This document shows positions 16,789 to 25,756 of a DNA stretch of 43,145 nucleotides, one piece after another. The DNA lies in NCBI GenBank assembly GCA_016212825.1, contig JACRDS010000100.1, positions 1 through 43,145 on the forward strand. Reading direction: 5' to 3'. Numbering within the stretch: the first letter of the stretch is position 1; each line of letters starts with the position of its first letter. Under the pieces are notes generated by a model. It had not been told where the DNA came from. It was given only the letters and a program-made list of their open reading frames with translations, and searched no databases. Source of the DNA: Elusimicrobiota bacterium. Lineage in GTDB: Bacteria > Elusimicrobiota > Elusimicrobia > UBA1565 > UBA9628. Position numbers and translations under genes: made by a program.

Positions 16789-17640
16789 GTGGAGAAAACT
16801 CGCGAGATCGTCCTGGCGAAGTCGGCCGGGTTCTGCCCCGGCGTGCATCAGGCCCTCGAGCGCGTACGGGTGCTCGCCGAACGCGGCAAAGGCCCGGTCT
16901 TCACCTTGGGGCCGCTCGTGCACAGCGACGTGGTCATAGCCAGGCTCGAAGCCCAGGGCATACGTTCCGTGGACTCCCTGGAAGAGGTCAAGGGCAAGGG
17001 CGGCGTGCTGGTCATCCGCGCCCACGGCATCACTCCGGAGCTCGAGGCCGAGGTCCAGGCGCACGGCATCCCGGTCGTGGACGCCACCTGTCCCTTGGTC
17101 AAGAAGGTCCACAAGGCCATCGCCCGGTACGTCGCGCAGGGCTATGCCACGGTCGTCGTGGGCGATTCCGGCCATGCCGAGGTGGTGGGCCTGCTCGGCT
17201 ATGCCGGCAGAGGCGCCCAGGTGGTGTCCGGCCCGGAGGAGGCGGAGAGGCTCCCGGCGTTCGACAAGGTCCACGTCGTGGCCCAGACCACGCAGGAAGA
17301 GGATGTCTTCCTCAAGACGGTCGCGGCCGTCAGGCGCAGGTCCAAGACCGTGGCCGTGTCAGACACCATCTGCAAGCCCAGCCGCGACCGCCAGCGCGAG
17401 ACGGTCGACCTCGCCGGCAAGGTCGACCTCATGGTCGTGGTCGGCTCCAGGAAGTCGGCCAACACCGCGCGCCTGGCCGCCATCTGCCGCAGGCTCTGCC
17501 CCAACACGGTCTTCGCCGAGTCGGCGGCGGACCTCGACGAGGCTGCGGTCAGGGCGGCGCGGCGCATCGGCGTCACGGCCGGCGCCTCGGCCCCGGACTC
17601 CCTCATCCAGGACGTCGTCTCGGCCCTGCGGAAGGTCTGA
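16789..17640 (+). CDS. ispH: 4-hydroxy-3-methylbut-2-enyl diphosphate reductase (IspH)
   Basis: A 283-residue iron-sulfur enzyme that makes isopentenyl and dimethylallyl diphosphate in the last step of the MEP isoprenoid pathway. The three cluster cysteines are present: GFCPGV (C16), DATCPLV (C101) and DTICKPS (C195). Substrate-binding residues appear in GPLVHSD (H45), RAHGI (H79), the QTTQEED loop and, in place of the usual SSNS, GSRKSANT. Length matches the short bacterial form. The GTG start is fixed by the -10 box six bases before it and by the N-terminal strand preceding C16. It is followed after one base by hypF, probably in the same transcript. Confidence 0.96.
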   Translation: MEKTREIVLAKSAGFCPGVHQALERVRVLAERGKGPVFTLGPLVHSDVVIARLEAQGIRSVDSLEEVKGKGGVLVIRAHGITPELEAEVQAHGIPVVDATCPLVKKVHKAIARYVAQGYATVVVGDSGHAEVVGLLGYAGRGAQVVSGPEEAERLPAFDKVHVVAQTTQEEDVFLKTVAAVRRRSKTVAVSDTICKPSRDRQRETVDLAGKVDLMVVVGSRKSANTARLAAICRRLCPNTVFAESAADLDEAAVRAARRIGVTAGASAPDSLIQDVVSALRKV

Positions 17641-17641
17641 C

Positions 17642-19870
17642 GTGACCCGGCCCCTCCGGCGCCTGCGCCTCTCCGTCTTCGGCGCGGTGCAGGGCGTGGG
17701 CTTCCGGCCTTTCGTCTTCCGCCTCGCCGAGGAGCTGGGCCTCCAGGGCTGGGTGCTCAACGGGCCTTGCGGCGTGATCATCGAGGTGGACGGGGAACAG
17801 CACCTGCTGGCGCGCTTCGCCGGCCGTGTCGTGGCCGAGAAGCCCCGGGCCGCGGTGGTCGCGGCGGTGGAGACGGTCTGGCTGGATGCCGCGGGCTTCC
17901 GGGGTTTCGATATAAAGAAGAGCGAGGGAGCGCCCGCCCCCTCGGCCTGGCTCCTGCCCGACCTGGCGACCTGCCCGGACTGCCTGGCGGAGATCTCCTC
18001 CCCCAAGGAGCGCCGCCACGGCTACCCCTTCACCAACTGCACCCTCTGCGGCCCGCGCTTCACCATCCAGACCGGCATCCCTTACGACAGGCCCAACACC
18101 ACCATGGCCGGCTTCACCCTCTGTCCGGCCTGTCGGGCCGAATACGAGGACCCTGCGGACCGCCGCTTCCACGCCCAGCCTATCGCCTGCCCGCAGTGCG
18201 GGCCGAGGCTCTGGCTGGACGAGTCCGGCGGCTCCAGGAGCGAGGGCGCCGCGGCCTGGCGCCAGGCCGCGGGCCTCATCCGTCGGGGCCAGGTCGTGGC
18301 CATGAAGGGCATCGGCGGCTTCCTGCTCTTGTGCGACGCCCGCAGCCCCGGCGCCGTCAGGTGCCTGCGCGAGCGCAAGCGGCGCAACGAGAAGCCTTTC
18401 GCGGTCATGTTCCCAGACCTCGCATCCATCAGGCAAGCCTGCGAGGTTTCGGAGCTTGAGGCAGTCTGGCTCGAGTCCGCGGCCGCTCCTATCGTGCTCC
18501 TGCGGCGTCAGCCGCACAATCCCTTGATAACGGAAGAAGCTTCTCCCGGCAATCCCTGGCTGGGCGCCATGCTCCCCTATGCTCCCCTGCACCATCTTCT
18601 GATGAAGGAGTTGGGATTCCCCATGGTGGCCACCAGCGGCAACCTCAGCGAGGAGCCTATCGCCAAGGACAACGAAGAGGCCAAGTCCCGGCTGCGGGGC
18701 CTGGCCGACGCTTTCCTGATGCACGACCGGCCCATCGTGCGCCACGCCGACGACTCCATCGTGCGCCTGGCGCGGGGCCGTCAGCTCGTGCTGCGCCGGG
18801 CCCGGGGCTTCGCGCCGTTGCCTCTGCGCACGGGCCGGCCCCTGCGGCCGGTCCTGGCCCTGGGCGCGCACCTCAAGAACACCGTGGCTTTGGGCTGGGA
18901 GCGCCAGATCGTGGTGAGCCAGCATCTCGGGGACCTGGAGACCGCGGCCAGCCTCGACGCTTTCCGCGCGGCTCTCTCGGACCTGGCGCGGCTCTACGGC
19001 TTCCAGCCGGAGCGGGCGGCCTGCGACCTTCATCCGGACTACGCCTCCACCCGCCGCGCCGAGTCCCTGGATTTGCCCGTGGTGCGCATCCAGCATCACC
19101 ACGCGCACGTGGCCGCGCTCATGGCCGAGCAGGACATCGCCCCGCCCGTGCTGGGCGTGGCCTGGGACGGGCTGGGCTTCGGGCCGGACGGCACCATCTG
19201 GGGCGGGGAGTTCCTGGTCGTGGACGAGAAGGGCTTCCGGCGCTTCGCGCACCTGCGCCAGTTCTCCTTGCCCGGGGGGGAGGCCGCCATCAAAGAGCCG
19301 CGGCGCTGCGCCCTGGGCCTGCTGGCCGAGCTCGGGCTGGGGCTCGACCGGCTCGCGCCGCTCTTTCCGGAGGGCTGGGCGGCGGCCCGCAAGCTCCCGG
19401 CTTCCGCGGCGCTCTCGCCGCGCACCTCCAGCGCCGGCCGTCTCTTCGACGGCATGGCCTCTTTGCTGGGCCTGCGCCAGAAGAACTCCTTCGAGGGCCA
19501 GGCGGCCATGTCCCTGGAGCATTGCCTTGATGCCTCCGAGGCGGGAGCCTATCCCGCGAAGGGCGGGGATTGGGAGCCCATACTGCGCGCGGCGCTGGAA
19601 GACATCGACAAGGGGGTTCCGGCGGGCAAGGTCTCGGCGCGCTTCCACAACGGATTGGCTCGGATGATCGTGGCCGTCGCCAAGGACGCGGGACTCGAGC
19701 GTGTGGCCCTGACCGGCGGGGTGTTCCAGAACGCCTATCTCAGCGAGAAGGCGGCCGCGCTCCTGGAGGCCGCGGGCTTCCTGGTCTACACGCACCAGCG
19801 CCTGCCGCCCAACGACGGCTGCATCTCCGCCGGCCAGGCCTATGTCGCCGGCCTGGGCTGGCATGCCTGA
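17642..19870 (+). CDS. hypF: Carbamoyltransferase HypF (NiFe-hydrogenase maturation)
   Basis: A 742-residue protein with all HypF domains in order: acylphosphatase (GVGFRPFVFRLA, near residue 20), two zinc-finger pairs (CPDC, CTLCGPRF, CPAC, CPQCGPRL between about 108 and 190), a YrdC-like domain (about 200-390) and a Kae1-like domain with HHHAH and the end motif TGGVFQNAYL. HypF makes the thiocarboxamide on HypE that becomes the cyanide ligands of NiFe hydrogenase. The GTG at 17642 lies one base after the ispH stop; the much longer frame from 17144 is a shadow of ispH. No hydrogenase or other hyp gene is in the window, so its partners must be elsewhere. Confidence 0.95.
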   Translation: MTRPLRRLRLSVFGAVQGVGFRPFVFRLAEELGLQGWVLNGPCGVIIEVDGEQHLLARFAGRVVAEKPRAAVVAAVETVWLDAAGFRGFDIKKSEGAPAPSAWLLPDLATCPDCLAEISSPKERRHGYPFTNCTLCGPRFTIQTGIPYDRPNTTMAGFTLCPACRAEYEDPADRRFHAQPIACPQCGPRLWLDESGGSRSEGAAAWRQAAGLIRRGQVVAMKGIGGFLLLCDARSPGAVRCLRERKRRNEKPFAVMFPDLASIRQACEVSELEAVWLESAAAPIVLLRRQPHNPLITEEASPGNPWLGAMLPYAPLHHLLMKELGFPMVATSGNLSEEPIAKDNEEAKSRLRGLADAFLMHDRPIVRHADDSIVRLARGRQLVLRRARGFAPLPLRTGRPLRPVLALGAHLKNTVALGWERQIVVSQHLGDLETAASLDAFRAALSDLARLYGFQPERAACDLHPDYASTRRAESLDLPVVRIQHHHAHVAALMAEQDIAPPVLGVAWDGLGFGPDGTIWGGEFLVVDEKGFRRFAHLRQFSLPGGEAAIKEPRRCALGLLAELGLGLDRLAPLFPEGWAAARKLPASAALSPRTSSAGRLFDGMASLLGLRQKNSFEGQAAMSLEHCLDASEAGAYPAKGGDWEPILRAALEDIDKGVPAGKVSARFHNGLARMIVAVAKDAGLERVALTGGVFQNAYLSEKAAALLEAAGFLVYTHQRLPPNDGCISAGQAYVAGLGWHA

Positions 19871-19873
19871 TTG

Positions 19874-19882
19874 TGGTAGAAT
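19874..19882 (+). promoter_or_regulatory. Extended -10 promoter of the symporter gene (leaderless)
   Basis: TGG-TAGAAT (19874-19882) begins four bases after the hypF stop and ends six bases before the ATG at 19889, the same spacing as at four other genes in this window. Confidence 0.55.
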
Positions 19883-19888
19883 CGCCGC

Positions 19889-21433
19889 ATGAACGTTGAA
19901 CTCAGCCTGGGCTGGCTCGACGGGACCATCCTCGTGGCCTATGTCGCGGCCCTGGCGTCCATCGGCTGGTGGGCGGCGCACCGCACCGCCAAGACCACGG
20001 AAGACTACTTCCTGGCCAACCGCTCCATCCCCTGGCTGGTCACCATGGCCAGCTTCGTGGCCACCTGCATCAGCGCCCTGACCTTCATCGGAACCCCGGC
20101 CGAGGGCTTCTCCTCCGACTACCGCTACCTGCTGAGCAACCCGGGCGACATCCTGGCCACCATCTTCATCGCCATGGTCTTCCTGCCGCACTTCCAGAAG
20201 CTGCGCGTGACCTCCATCTACCAGGCCGTGGCCGAGCGCTTCGGCCCGTCCGCGCGCACGACCTGCTCCGCCTACTTCCTCCTGACCCGGTCTTTGGCCT
20301 CCACCGTGCGCATCGTGGCCATCGCCAAGGTCCTGGAGGTGGTCACCGGCGGCGGGCTGTCCTACCAGCAGTGCGTGGTCATCGTGGTGGGCGGCATACT
20401 CGCCTACACCACTTTGGGCGGCGGCCGGGCCATCGCCTGGACCGACCTCATGCAGTTCTGCCTGCTCGTGACCGGGGCGGTCTCCGCCTTGATCTACATC
20501 GTGACCCAGGTGCCCGGCGGCGTCCCCGCCATCATAGACGCGGGCCGCCACGCCGTGACCGCGGACGGGACGGTCTACAACAAGTTCAACTTCATGGAGA
20601 TGTACCAGCCCGGGAACCTGGGGCTGCTCGTCCTCATGACGGTCTGGGGCTTCTTCAACTCCTCGGCCGCCTACGGCACGGACCAGGACATGGTGCAGAG
20701 GCTGCTGGCCTGCAACGACAACCGCAAGGCGCGCTGGAGCCTCATGATCTGGGGCCTGGCCGGCATCCCCATCGCCTTCCTGTTCCTGAGCATCGGCGTG
20801 GGCCTCTACGCCTACGCGCGCGTGCACCCCGAGCTCATCGCGGGCATGACGGACAACGACCACATCTTCCCCCGCTTCATCCTGGGCGTGATGCCGCACG
20901 GCCTGCGGGGCCTCCTGCTGGCCGCGGTGGCCTCGGCCGCCATGGGCAGCGCGGACTCGGCCCTGGCCTCCCTCTCCACGGCCTTCACTTTGGATTTTTA
21001 CAAGCCCTTCTGGGGCAAGGGCCAGCCCGAGGAGCGGGTGGTCAAGGTCTCCAAGATGTCCTTCGTGGGCTTCGGGCTATTCTTCATGGTGGTGGCCATG
21101 GGACTCAAGAGCATGGACAACCTCCTCTGGCTGGCCTTCCGCATCATCGCCTTCACCTACGGGCCGCTGCTGGGCATCTTCGTCGTCGCCATCATGACCG
21201 ACTGGAAGCTGTCCGCGCGCAAGGTCTTGGGATTGATGCTCTGCCCGACCGTGCTCACCTTCTCTTTGGCCATGCTGGCCTGGTACCAGAGCACGCACGG
21301 CGGCGGGCCCGCCTGGCGCGAGCTGCACAAGACCTACTGGCGCTTCTACACCATCTTCGGGACCCTCTTCGTCCCGGCGGGCGCGTGGCTGCTCAGGGAG
21401 AAAGACGAGCGCCCAGCGGCGGCGGCCGCTTAG
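19889..21433 (+). CDS. Sodium:solute symporter (SSS family)
   Basis: A 514-residue integral membrane protein with about 13 predicted helices. Family marks include the N-terminal helix followed by TEDYFLANRSIPW, the unwound first core helix with TCISALTFIGTPAEGF, TLGGGRAIAWTD near residue 175, and ASAAMGSADSALASLSTAFTLDFYK in the sodium-site region. The family takes up sugars, amino acids, nucleosides or carboxylates with sodium; the substrate cannot be assigned here. It is monocistronic with its own promoter, and its last 41 bases overlap the convergent ADP-ribosylglycohydrolase gene. Confidence 0.93.
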   Translation: MNVELSLGWLDGTILVAYVAALASIGWWAAHRTAKTTEDYFLANRSIPWLVTMASFVATCISALTFIGTPAEGFSSDYRYLLSNPGDILATIFIAMVFLPHFQKLRVTSIYQAVAERFGPSARTTCSAYFLLTRSLASTVRIVAIAKVLEVVTGGGLSYQQCVVIVVGGILAYTTLGGGRAIAWTDLMQFCLLVTGAVSALIYIVTQVPGGVPAIIDAGRHAVTADGTVYNKFNFMEMYQPGNLGLLVLMTVWGFFNSSAAYGTDQDMVQRLLACNDNRKARWSLMIWGLAGIPIAFLFLSIGVGLYAYARVHPELIAGMTDNDHIFPRFILGVMPHGLRGLLLAAVASAAMGSADSALASLSTAFTLDFYKPFWGKGQPEERVVKVSKMSFVGFGLFFMVVAMGLKSMDNLLWLAFRIIAFTYGPLLGIFVVAIMTDWKLSARKVLGLMLCPTVLTFSLAMLAWYQSTHGGGPAWRELHKTYWRFYTIFGTLFVPAGAWLLREKDERPAAAAA

Positions 21434-22322
21434 CGCAGAGGGCGCGCGCCAGGCGCTCGAGCTCATCTCGGGCTTCCAGCCGAGCCAGTAGGTCATGCGG
21501 TAGGGCCGGGCTGCCGTTCCTGGCCCCGAACAGCCCCCCGGCCATGGACAGGAGGGTGTCCGTGTCCCCGTCCAGCGAGAGCGAGAACTCGGCCATGGCT
21601 CCGAAGTCCCCGGGGAAGCGGCAGAAGCAATACAGGGCGGTCACCGCGGACTCGTGGGCGCGCACGCTGCTGCCCAGGACTCGGCGCACCTCCGCGGCGG
21701 ACGGGTCCCGGCCCAGCCAGGCCAGAGCCTGGCGCAGGCGCGCGCGGTACTCCTCGGCCCGGGCTCCAGCCAGCAGGGACTCCAGGAAGCCCTTTGGTGA
21801 GAAGTCCGGCCGCAGGGTCAGGGCCGCGGCTCGGGCCATGAGCACGCCGCCCTCCACGCCCAAGGGGTGGGCGTGGGTGATCTCGCTGGAGCGTATGGCG
21901 GCGTCCTCCATGAGGAGCGGTTCGTCGCGGAAGAAAAGGCCGATAGGCGCGGCGCGCATGGCGGCCCCGTTTCCGAAGGAGCCCTGCGGGAAGAGCGCGC
22001 GGCCGGCCTCGCGCCAGGGCCGGCCCGCCCGCACTGCCGCCAGTATCCGGCGCGTGCTCGGGCCGTAGCCGCGCAGGACCTCCAGCCTGCGGGCCCAGCC
22101 CTGGGCCAGATGGTCGCAGTCGACCCCGTCCTTCTCGATGAGGGATTCCGCCAGGCCCATGGTCATCTGCGTGTCGTCGGTCCAGCGCAGGAGGTCCCCG
22201 TGGGGCAGGCAGATGAGGCGCCAGGCGAGCTTCTCGAACGGCCCGCCCTCGTGCGGCGCGCCCAGCGCGTCGCCCAGGGCCAGGCCCAGGAAGCAGCCGA
22301 CGAACCGGTCGGGAAGGTCCAC
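21393..22322 (-). CDS. ADP-ribosylglycohydrolase (DraG family)
   Basis: A 309-residue all-helical hydrolase. The two magnesium-binding blocks are intact: RWTDDTQMTM (D49, D50) and LDGDTDTLLS near residue 245; GDALGAPHEG at the N-terminus and SFGNGAAMRAAPIG are also family signatures. Such enzymes remove ADP-ribose from proteins (DraG acts on nitrogenase reductase) or from small molecules. The GTG start follows the stop of the large fusion gene by seven bases, so it is the last gene of that reverse-strand operon. No DraT-like transferase is visible in the window, so the target is unknown. Confidence 0.9.
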   Translation of the reverse strand: MDLPDRFVGCFLGLALGDALGAPHEGGPFEKLAWRLICLPHGDLLRWTDDTQMTMGLAESLIEKDGVDCDHLAQGWARRLEVLRGYGPSTRRILAAVRAGRPWREAGRALFPQGSFGNGAAMRAAPIGLFFRDEPLLMEDAAIRSSEITHAHPLGVEGGVLMARAAALTLRPDFSPKGFLESLLAGARAEEYRARLRQALAWLGRDPSAAEVRRVLGSSVRAHESAVTALYCFCRFPGDFGAMAEFSLSLDGDTDTLLSMAGGLFGARNGSPALPHDLLARLEARDELERLARALCAKRPPPLGARLSP

Positions 22323-22329
22323 GAGAGGG

Positions 22330-25300
22330 CTAGTGCCGGTCGTAGATCTCGGTCATGTACTCGCCGAGGGTGCGCACCACGACGCGGCCGTCCTCGATGC
22401 GGATGATGAGGGTGTTCGGCCCGGCGCCCTGGCGGGTGAGGCGGCCGATGGAGGCGATGGGGGGCAGGTCCGCGTCCTGCCCGTAGTAGGCGATGGCCTC
22501 TATGGAGGGCGGCGCGGAGCGGGTCTTGAGTCCGAAGAAGCCGGCCACGCGCGCGATGAGGGCGCGGCGCTTGGCCGACGCCTCCAGGGCCTGTGACGCG
22601 GCGCCCAGGTCCTCATATTCGCTGAAGCGCGCCGCCCACTGGAAGCGCACCGCGCTGGCCGTGCGGGAGTCGGAGAGCCGGACGGCCGCGGCCGAGGGCT
22701 TGGCCGAGAACTTGTCAGCCGCGCCCTTGCCGTAGGTTTTGGCGGCCTGCGCCGTCAGGGCCTTGGCGGTCGAGGCGGAGGCGCCGGCCGCCGCCGCGGC
22801 CTGGCTCAAGGAGACCTCCAGGGAGGAGACCGGCTTGTCGCTCAGGGAGGGCTGACGGTCCGCGGCGAGGTGATAGGGGAGGATGGACTTCAAGGTGCGG
22901 ACACGGATGGCCACGCGGCCCGTGGCCGGGTCGCGGGCCACGCTGACGACCTCGGTGTCCGGGGAGAAGAACTTGCCCGTGGCCAGCCAGGAGAGGCACT
23001 CGGCGCAGAGCTTCTTGAACTCGCCGCCCGAGTTGCTCACCACCACGGTCTTGACCTTGGTGCCGGCCGGGGCGTCGGCCAAAGCCGCCAGGATGGCCGT
23101 GCGCTCCGCGCAGAGGGTCACCTCGCGGCTGAGCTCCACGTTCGGGGCCGAGACCCAGCGGCCGTCCGAGAGCTCCACCGCCGCGTGCACGTGGAAATTC
23201 GAGAAGTTGGGCGTTTCCGCGGCCTCCTTCTGCACCGCGGTGTAGGTCTCCAGGGCCTTGGCCACCAGGGTCTTGAGCCGCGCCGGCTCCGGCATGTCGC
23301 CGACCACGTCGACCTGGCGCATGAGCTTCTCGGGGTCCGCGGGCAGCGGGCCCGGGGTGTCGTCCGCTTCGATGGAGGCCTGGATCATCTTAAGGAAGAG
23401 CTCGGTCGCCGCCGCGTCGTGGTTGTTGGCCGCCCATTCCGCCGCGAGCAGCTCGGCGTAGGCCTGGGGCAGATTGGCGAGCTCCTGGGCGCTCATGAGG
23501 TTGATCACCGCGTCCGCCTTCTCGCGCAGGGGCAGGATGTTGGCGCGCTCGTTGACCAGCAGGTGCGACCAGCCCTTGAGGTTGTTGTGCACCGTGATGC
23601 CGCGCTCGTTCTTGTCGCGCTTGAGGCGTCGGGCCAGACGGATCGCGGCTGGAGCCGCGAGGTACACGTTGAGGGTCTGATGGCCTTTGACGGCCTCCAG
23701 GAAGTAGCGGTGCGAGGCGAAGATGGAATCCACGATGACCACGTCGTCGGGGCCGAGTCGGAGGAAATTGCCGCTGTCGAAGGTGGTGGGGCCGTCCATC
23801 ACGTGCTTGGGCAGCTCGACGCGGCCGCCTTCGAGCAAAGTCTTCACGTCCTGGGCGGCGCGCTGGAGGTAGAGGGCTTCGGGGCGGTCGTAATCCGGCC
23901 GGCCCATCGGGTCCAGCGGGATATCGCCGTAGGAGCGGAAGTAGAGGTCCACGGGGAAGACCACCATCCGTCCGTTGAGTCCCTTGTTCATCGCCTCCGC
24001 CAAGGTGGACTTGCCCGCGGCGGTCGGGGCCTCGAGGAGGATGGCGCTGCGGCCGGGCAGGGCCTGGGCCTTCTCCTGGATGGAGGCCAGGGCCTGCGCG
24101 GAATCCTGGCTCTGGAAGCGCATATAATCCGTGCCCTGGAACTGTTTGTCGATCAGGGCCTTGGCCTCGGCCAAGGATGCGTGCTCGGCGGAGGGGACCG
24201 AGGCTCCGCGCTTGAAGAGGGAGGCCAGCTTCTCTGCGCCGCGCACGATGGGGCCGAGCACCGCGTGGGCGGCCTTTGGGGCGTACATCTGGGCCAGCAC
24301 CGTGGAGCCCATGGTGATGGCGATGGCCGCGTTGAGGGCCCAGCGGGCGTCGCCGCCCACCAGCGCGGCGAAGAGGTGCATGAGGCTGCCGGCCACGAGC
24401 AGGCCCTTGAACCAGGGGGAGATGCCCTGGGGAGCGCGCCCCTCGTTCCTGAAGATGGCGTCGTTCTGGCGGATCTGCGGCGCGTCGAGGGCTCCCAGCA
24501 GGACCATGGCGCCGGTGAAGGCCAGGTTGAGGCCCACGGAGAGGGGCATGACGGCCTGCGAGGCGATGAGCGCTATCGGTATGGCCACGGCCGCCGCGGT
24601 GGTCAAGGTGGCCTTGAGCGCACCTTTGTCCTTCTTGTGGTAGTTGAGCTGGCCGACCACGACGGCGCTCTCGGCCAGGCCGGCGACGTTGGCCAGGTTC
24701 CACCAGATGCTCGAGCCGTTGCCGATGCCGACCAAGGTCAGGAGGCCTGCGGCCGCCATCCACATGAGCGGCCCGGCCATGACCACGTCCTTGGTGCCCG
24801 CTGGCCCGGACTTGAAGTTCTTGATGATCTGGGGAACGCCCAGCAAGGTCAAGGTGACGGAGCCGGCCGCGGCCACGAGCCCGACGTTGGAGACCAGGAT
24901 CGGCGCCGCGGCGGCCAGGCCGACGGCGGCCAGGCCGGCGGCGATCCAGCGCACCGTGGGGCTCTGCCAGAGGGACTTGGCGGCCTGCGTATGGACCGCG
25001 GGGACCTCTGTGGGCTTGGCTTGGGCCGGGGCGGCCTTGGCTCTGGCCAGAGGCGTGCCGGGTATGCCGAGGGCGCTGACCGGGGCGGAGACCGCGCCTT
25101 CCGTGGTCTCGGCCAGCTTCTCGTTGCGCAGCTCGGCGAAGACCTGCTCGGCCGCGTCGCGGGAGGTCTCCGCCGGAGCCTTCTGGCTCAGGCCGGGCAG
25201 TTCCAGGCTGGTCTGCACCCGGGCCGAGGTCTTCTGGATGTCGATGGGGCCGGCTTGGCCATCGGCCGTGGGCGTGAAGGTCTTGGCCGGGGCGGCAAGC

Positions 25301-25686
25301 TGGGTCTTGGAGATGGTGAGGGATGCGGGGGAGTTCTGGACCGCGATGGACGTGGTCTGGCCGGGCGCGGCCGTCAGGGTGATCGCCGAGGCGGGCAGGC
25401 CGATGACCGGGGCGGAGAAGGAGCGCTCATTCACCTGGGGCACGCCGATCATGGCCCCGGGGCCGGAGAGGGCGGAGACCGGGGACAAGGACCCGGTCTG
25501 CAGGGATCCGGGGCCGCCGAGCTTCATGCCGCTGACGGGCGCGCTGGGGCCGGTCTGGATGGGGACTACGGTCTGGACCGGCTGGGCCACGATCTGGGCT
25601 GCGGCCGCGTAGGCGGGGAGGCCCCAGGACAGGGCGACTTGGAGGGAGGCCAGGAGGAGGGCCAGACCGCGCTTGGTTCCTGTCAC
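22330..25686 (-). CDS. Multidomain protein: signal peptide, PQ-loop-like membrane region, uridine-kinase-like and cytidine-deaminase domains
   Basis: An 1118-residue protein. Residues 1-30 look like a Sec signal peptide; about 30-240 are a Pro/Ala/Ser/Val low-complexity linker. Hydrophobic helices follow from about 245 to 480, with LLGVPQIIKNF (near 284) and DAPQIRQN (near 402), the spacing and motif of PQ-loop transporters. A kinase domain has APTAAGKSTL (near 555), VDLYFRSYG, then RLARRLKRDKNERG, closely matching uridine kinase. A cytidine-deaminase domain has NFHVHAAVEL, LCAERTAI (near 859) and KKLCAECLSW (near 894), supplying the zinc cysteines. About 150 C-terminal residues are unassigned. 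This joins transport and two pyrimidine-salvage activities in one chain, which is very unusual. The GTG start is set by the signal peptide and by TACACT six bases before it. Confidence 0.8.
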   Translation of the reverse strand: MTGTKRGLALLLASLQVALSWGLPAYAAAAQIVAQPVQTVVPIQTGPSAPVSGMKLGGPGSLQTGSLSPVSALSGPGAMIGVPQVNERSFSAPVIGLPASAITLTAAPGQTTSIAVQNSPASLTISKTQLAAPAKTFTPTADGQAGPIDIQKTSARVQTSLELPGLSQKAPAETSRDAAEQVFAELRNEKLAETTEGAVSAPVSALGIPGTPLARAKAAPAQAKPTEVPAVHTQAAKSLWQSPTVRWIAAGLAAVGLAAAAPILVSNVGLVAAAGSVTLTLLGVPQIIKNFKSGPAGTKDVVMAGPLMWMAAAGLLTLVGIGNGSSIWWNLANVAGLAESAVVVGQLNYHKKDKGALKATLTTAAAVAIPIALIASQAVMPLSVGLNLAFTGAMVLLGALDAPQIRQNDAIFRNEGRAPQGISPWFKGLLVAGSLMHLFAALVGGDARWALNAAIAITMGSTVLAQMYAPKAAHAVLGPIVRGAEKLASLFKRGASVPSAEHASLAEAKALIDKQFQGTDYMRFQSQDSAQALASIQEKAQALPGRSAILLEAPTAAGKSTLAEAMNKGLNGRMVVFPVDLYFRSYGDIPLDPMGRPDYDRPEALYLQRAAQDVKTLLEGGRVELPKHVMDGPTTFDSGNFLRLGPDDVVIVDSIFASHRYFLEAVKGHQTLNVYLAAPAAIRLARRLKRDKNERGITVHNNLKGWSHLLVNERANILPLREKADAVINLMSAQELANLPQAYAELLAAEWAANNHDAAATELFLKMIQASIEADDTPGPLPADPEKLMRQVDVVGDMPEPARLKTLVAKALETYTAVQKEAAETPNFSNFHVHAAVELSDGRWVSAPNVELSREVTLCAERTAILAALADAPAGTKVKTVVVSNSGGEFKKLCAECLSWLATGKFFSPDTEVVSVARDPATGRVAIRVRTLKSILPYHLAADRQPSLSDKPVSSLEVSLSQAAAAAGASASTAKALTAQAAKTYGKGAADKFSAKPSAAAVRLSDSRTASAVRFQWAARFSEYEDLGAASQALEASAKRRALIARVAGFFGLKTRSAPPSIEAIAYYGQDADLPPIASIGRLTRQGAGPNTLIIRIEDGRVVVRTLGEYMTEIYDRH

Positions 25687-25692
25687 ACTAGA

Positions 25693-25698
25693 AGTGTA
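25693..25698 (-). promoter_or_regulatory. -10 box of the fusion gene (leaderless)
   Basis: TACACT on the reverse strand (25698-25693) lies exactly six bases before the GTG at 25686. No -35 box is clear. The remaining bases up to the next gene's stop at 25757 show nothing else. Confidence 0.45.
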
Positions 25699-25756
25699 AA
25701 AGGAATGGCGCGGGGATGGTTGGGCCTCTAGGGCCTCCGGGAAGGGGCTAAAAGTA

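Noticed and set aside
17603..20899. 1098-codon reverse-strand open frame across hypF and the symporter gene
   Set aside because: It is His/Gly/Arg/Ala-rich with no domain pattern and lies antisense to two well-supported genes; long antisense frames are expected in high-GC DNA.
22870..25731. 953-codon forward open frame opposite the fusion gene
   Set aside because: Gly/Arg/Leu/Val-rich shadow of the reverse-strand gene, whose kinase and deaminase motifs are unmistakable.
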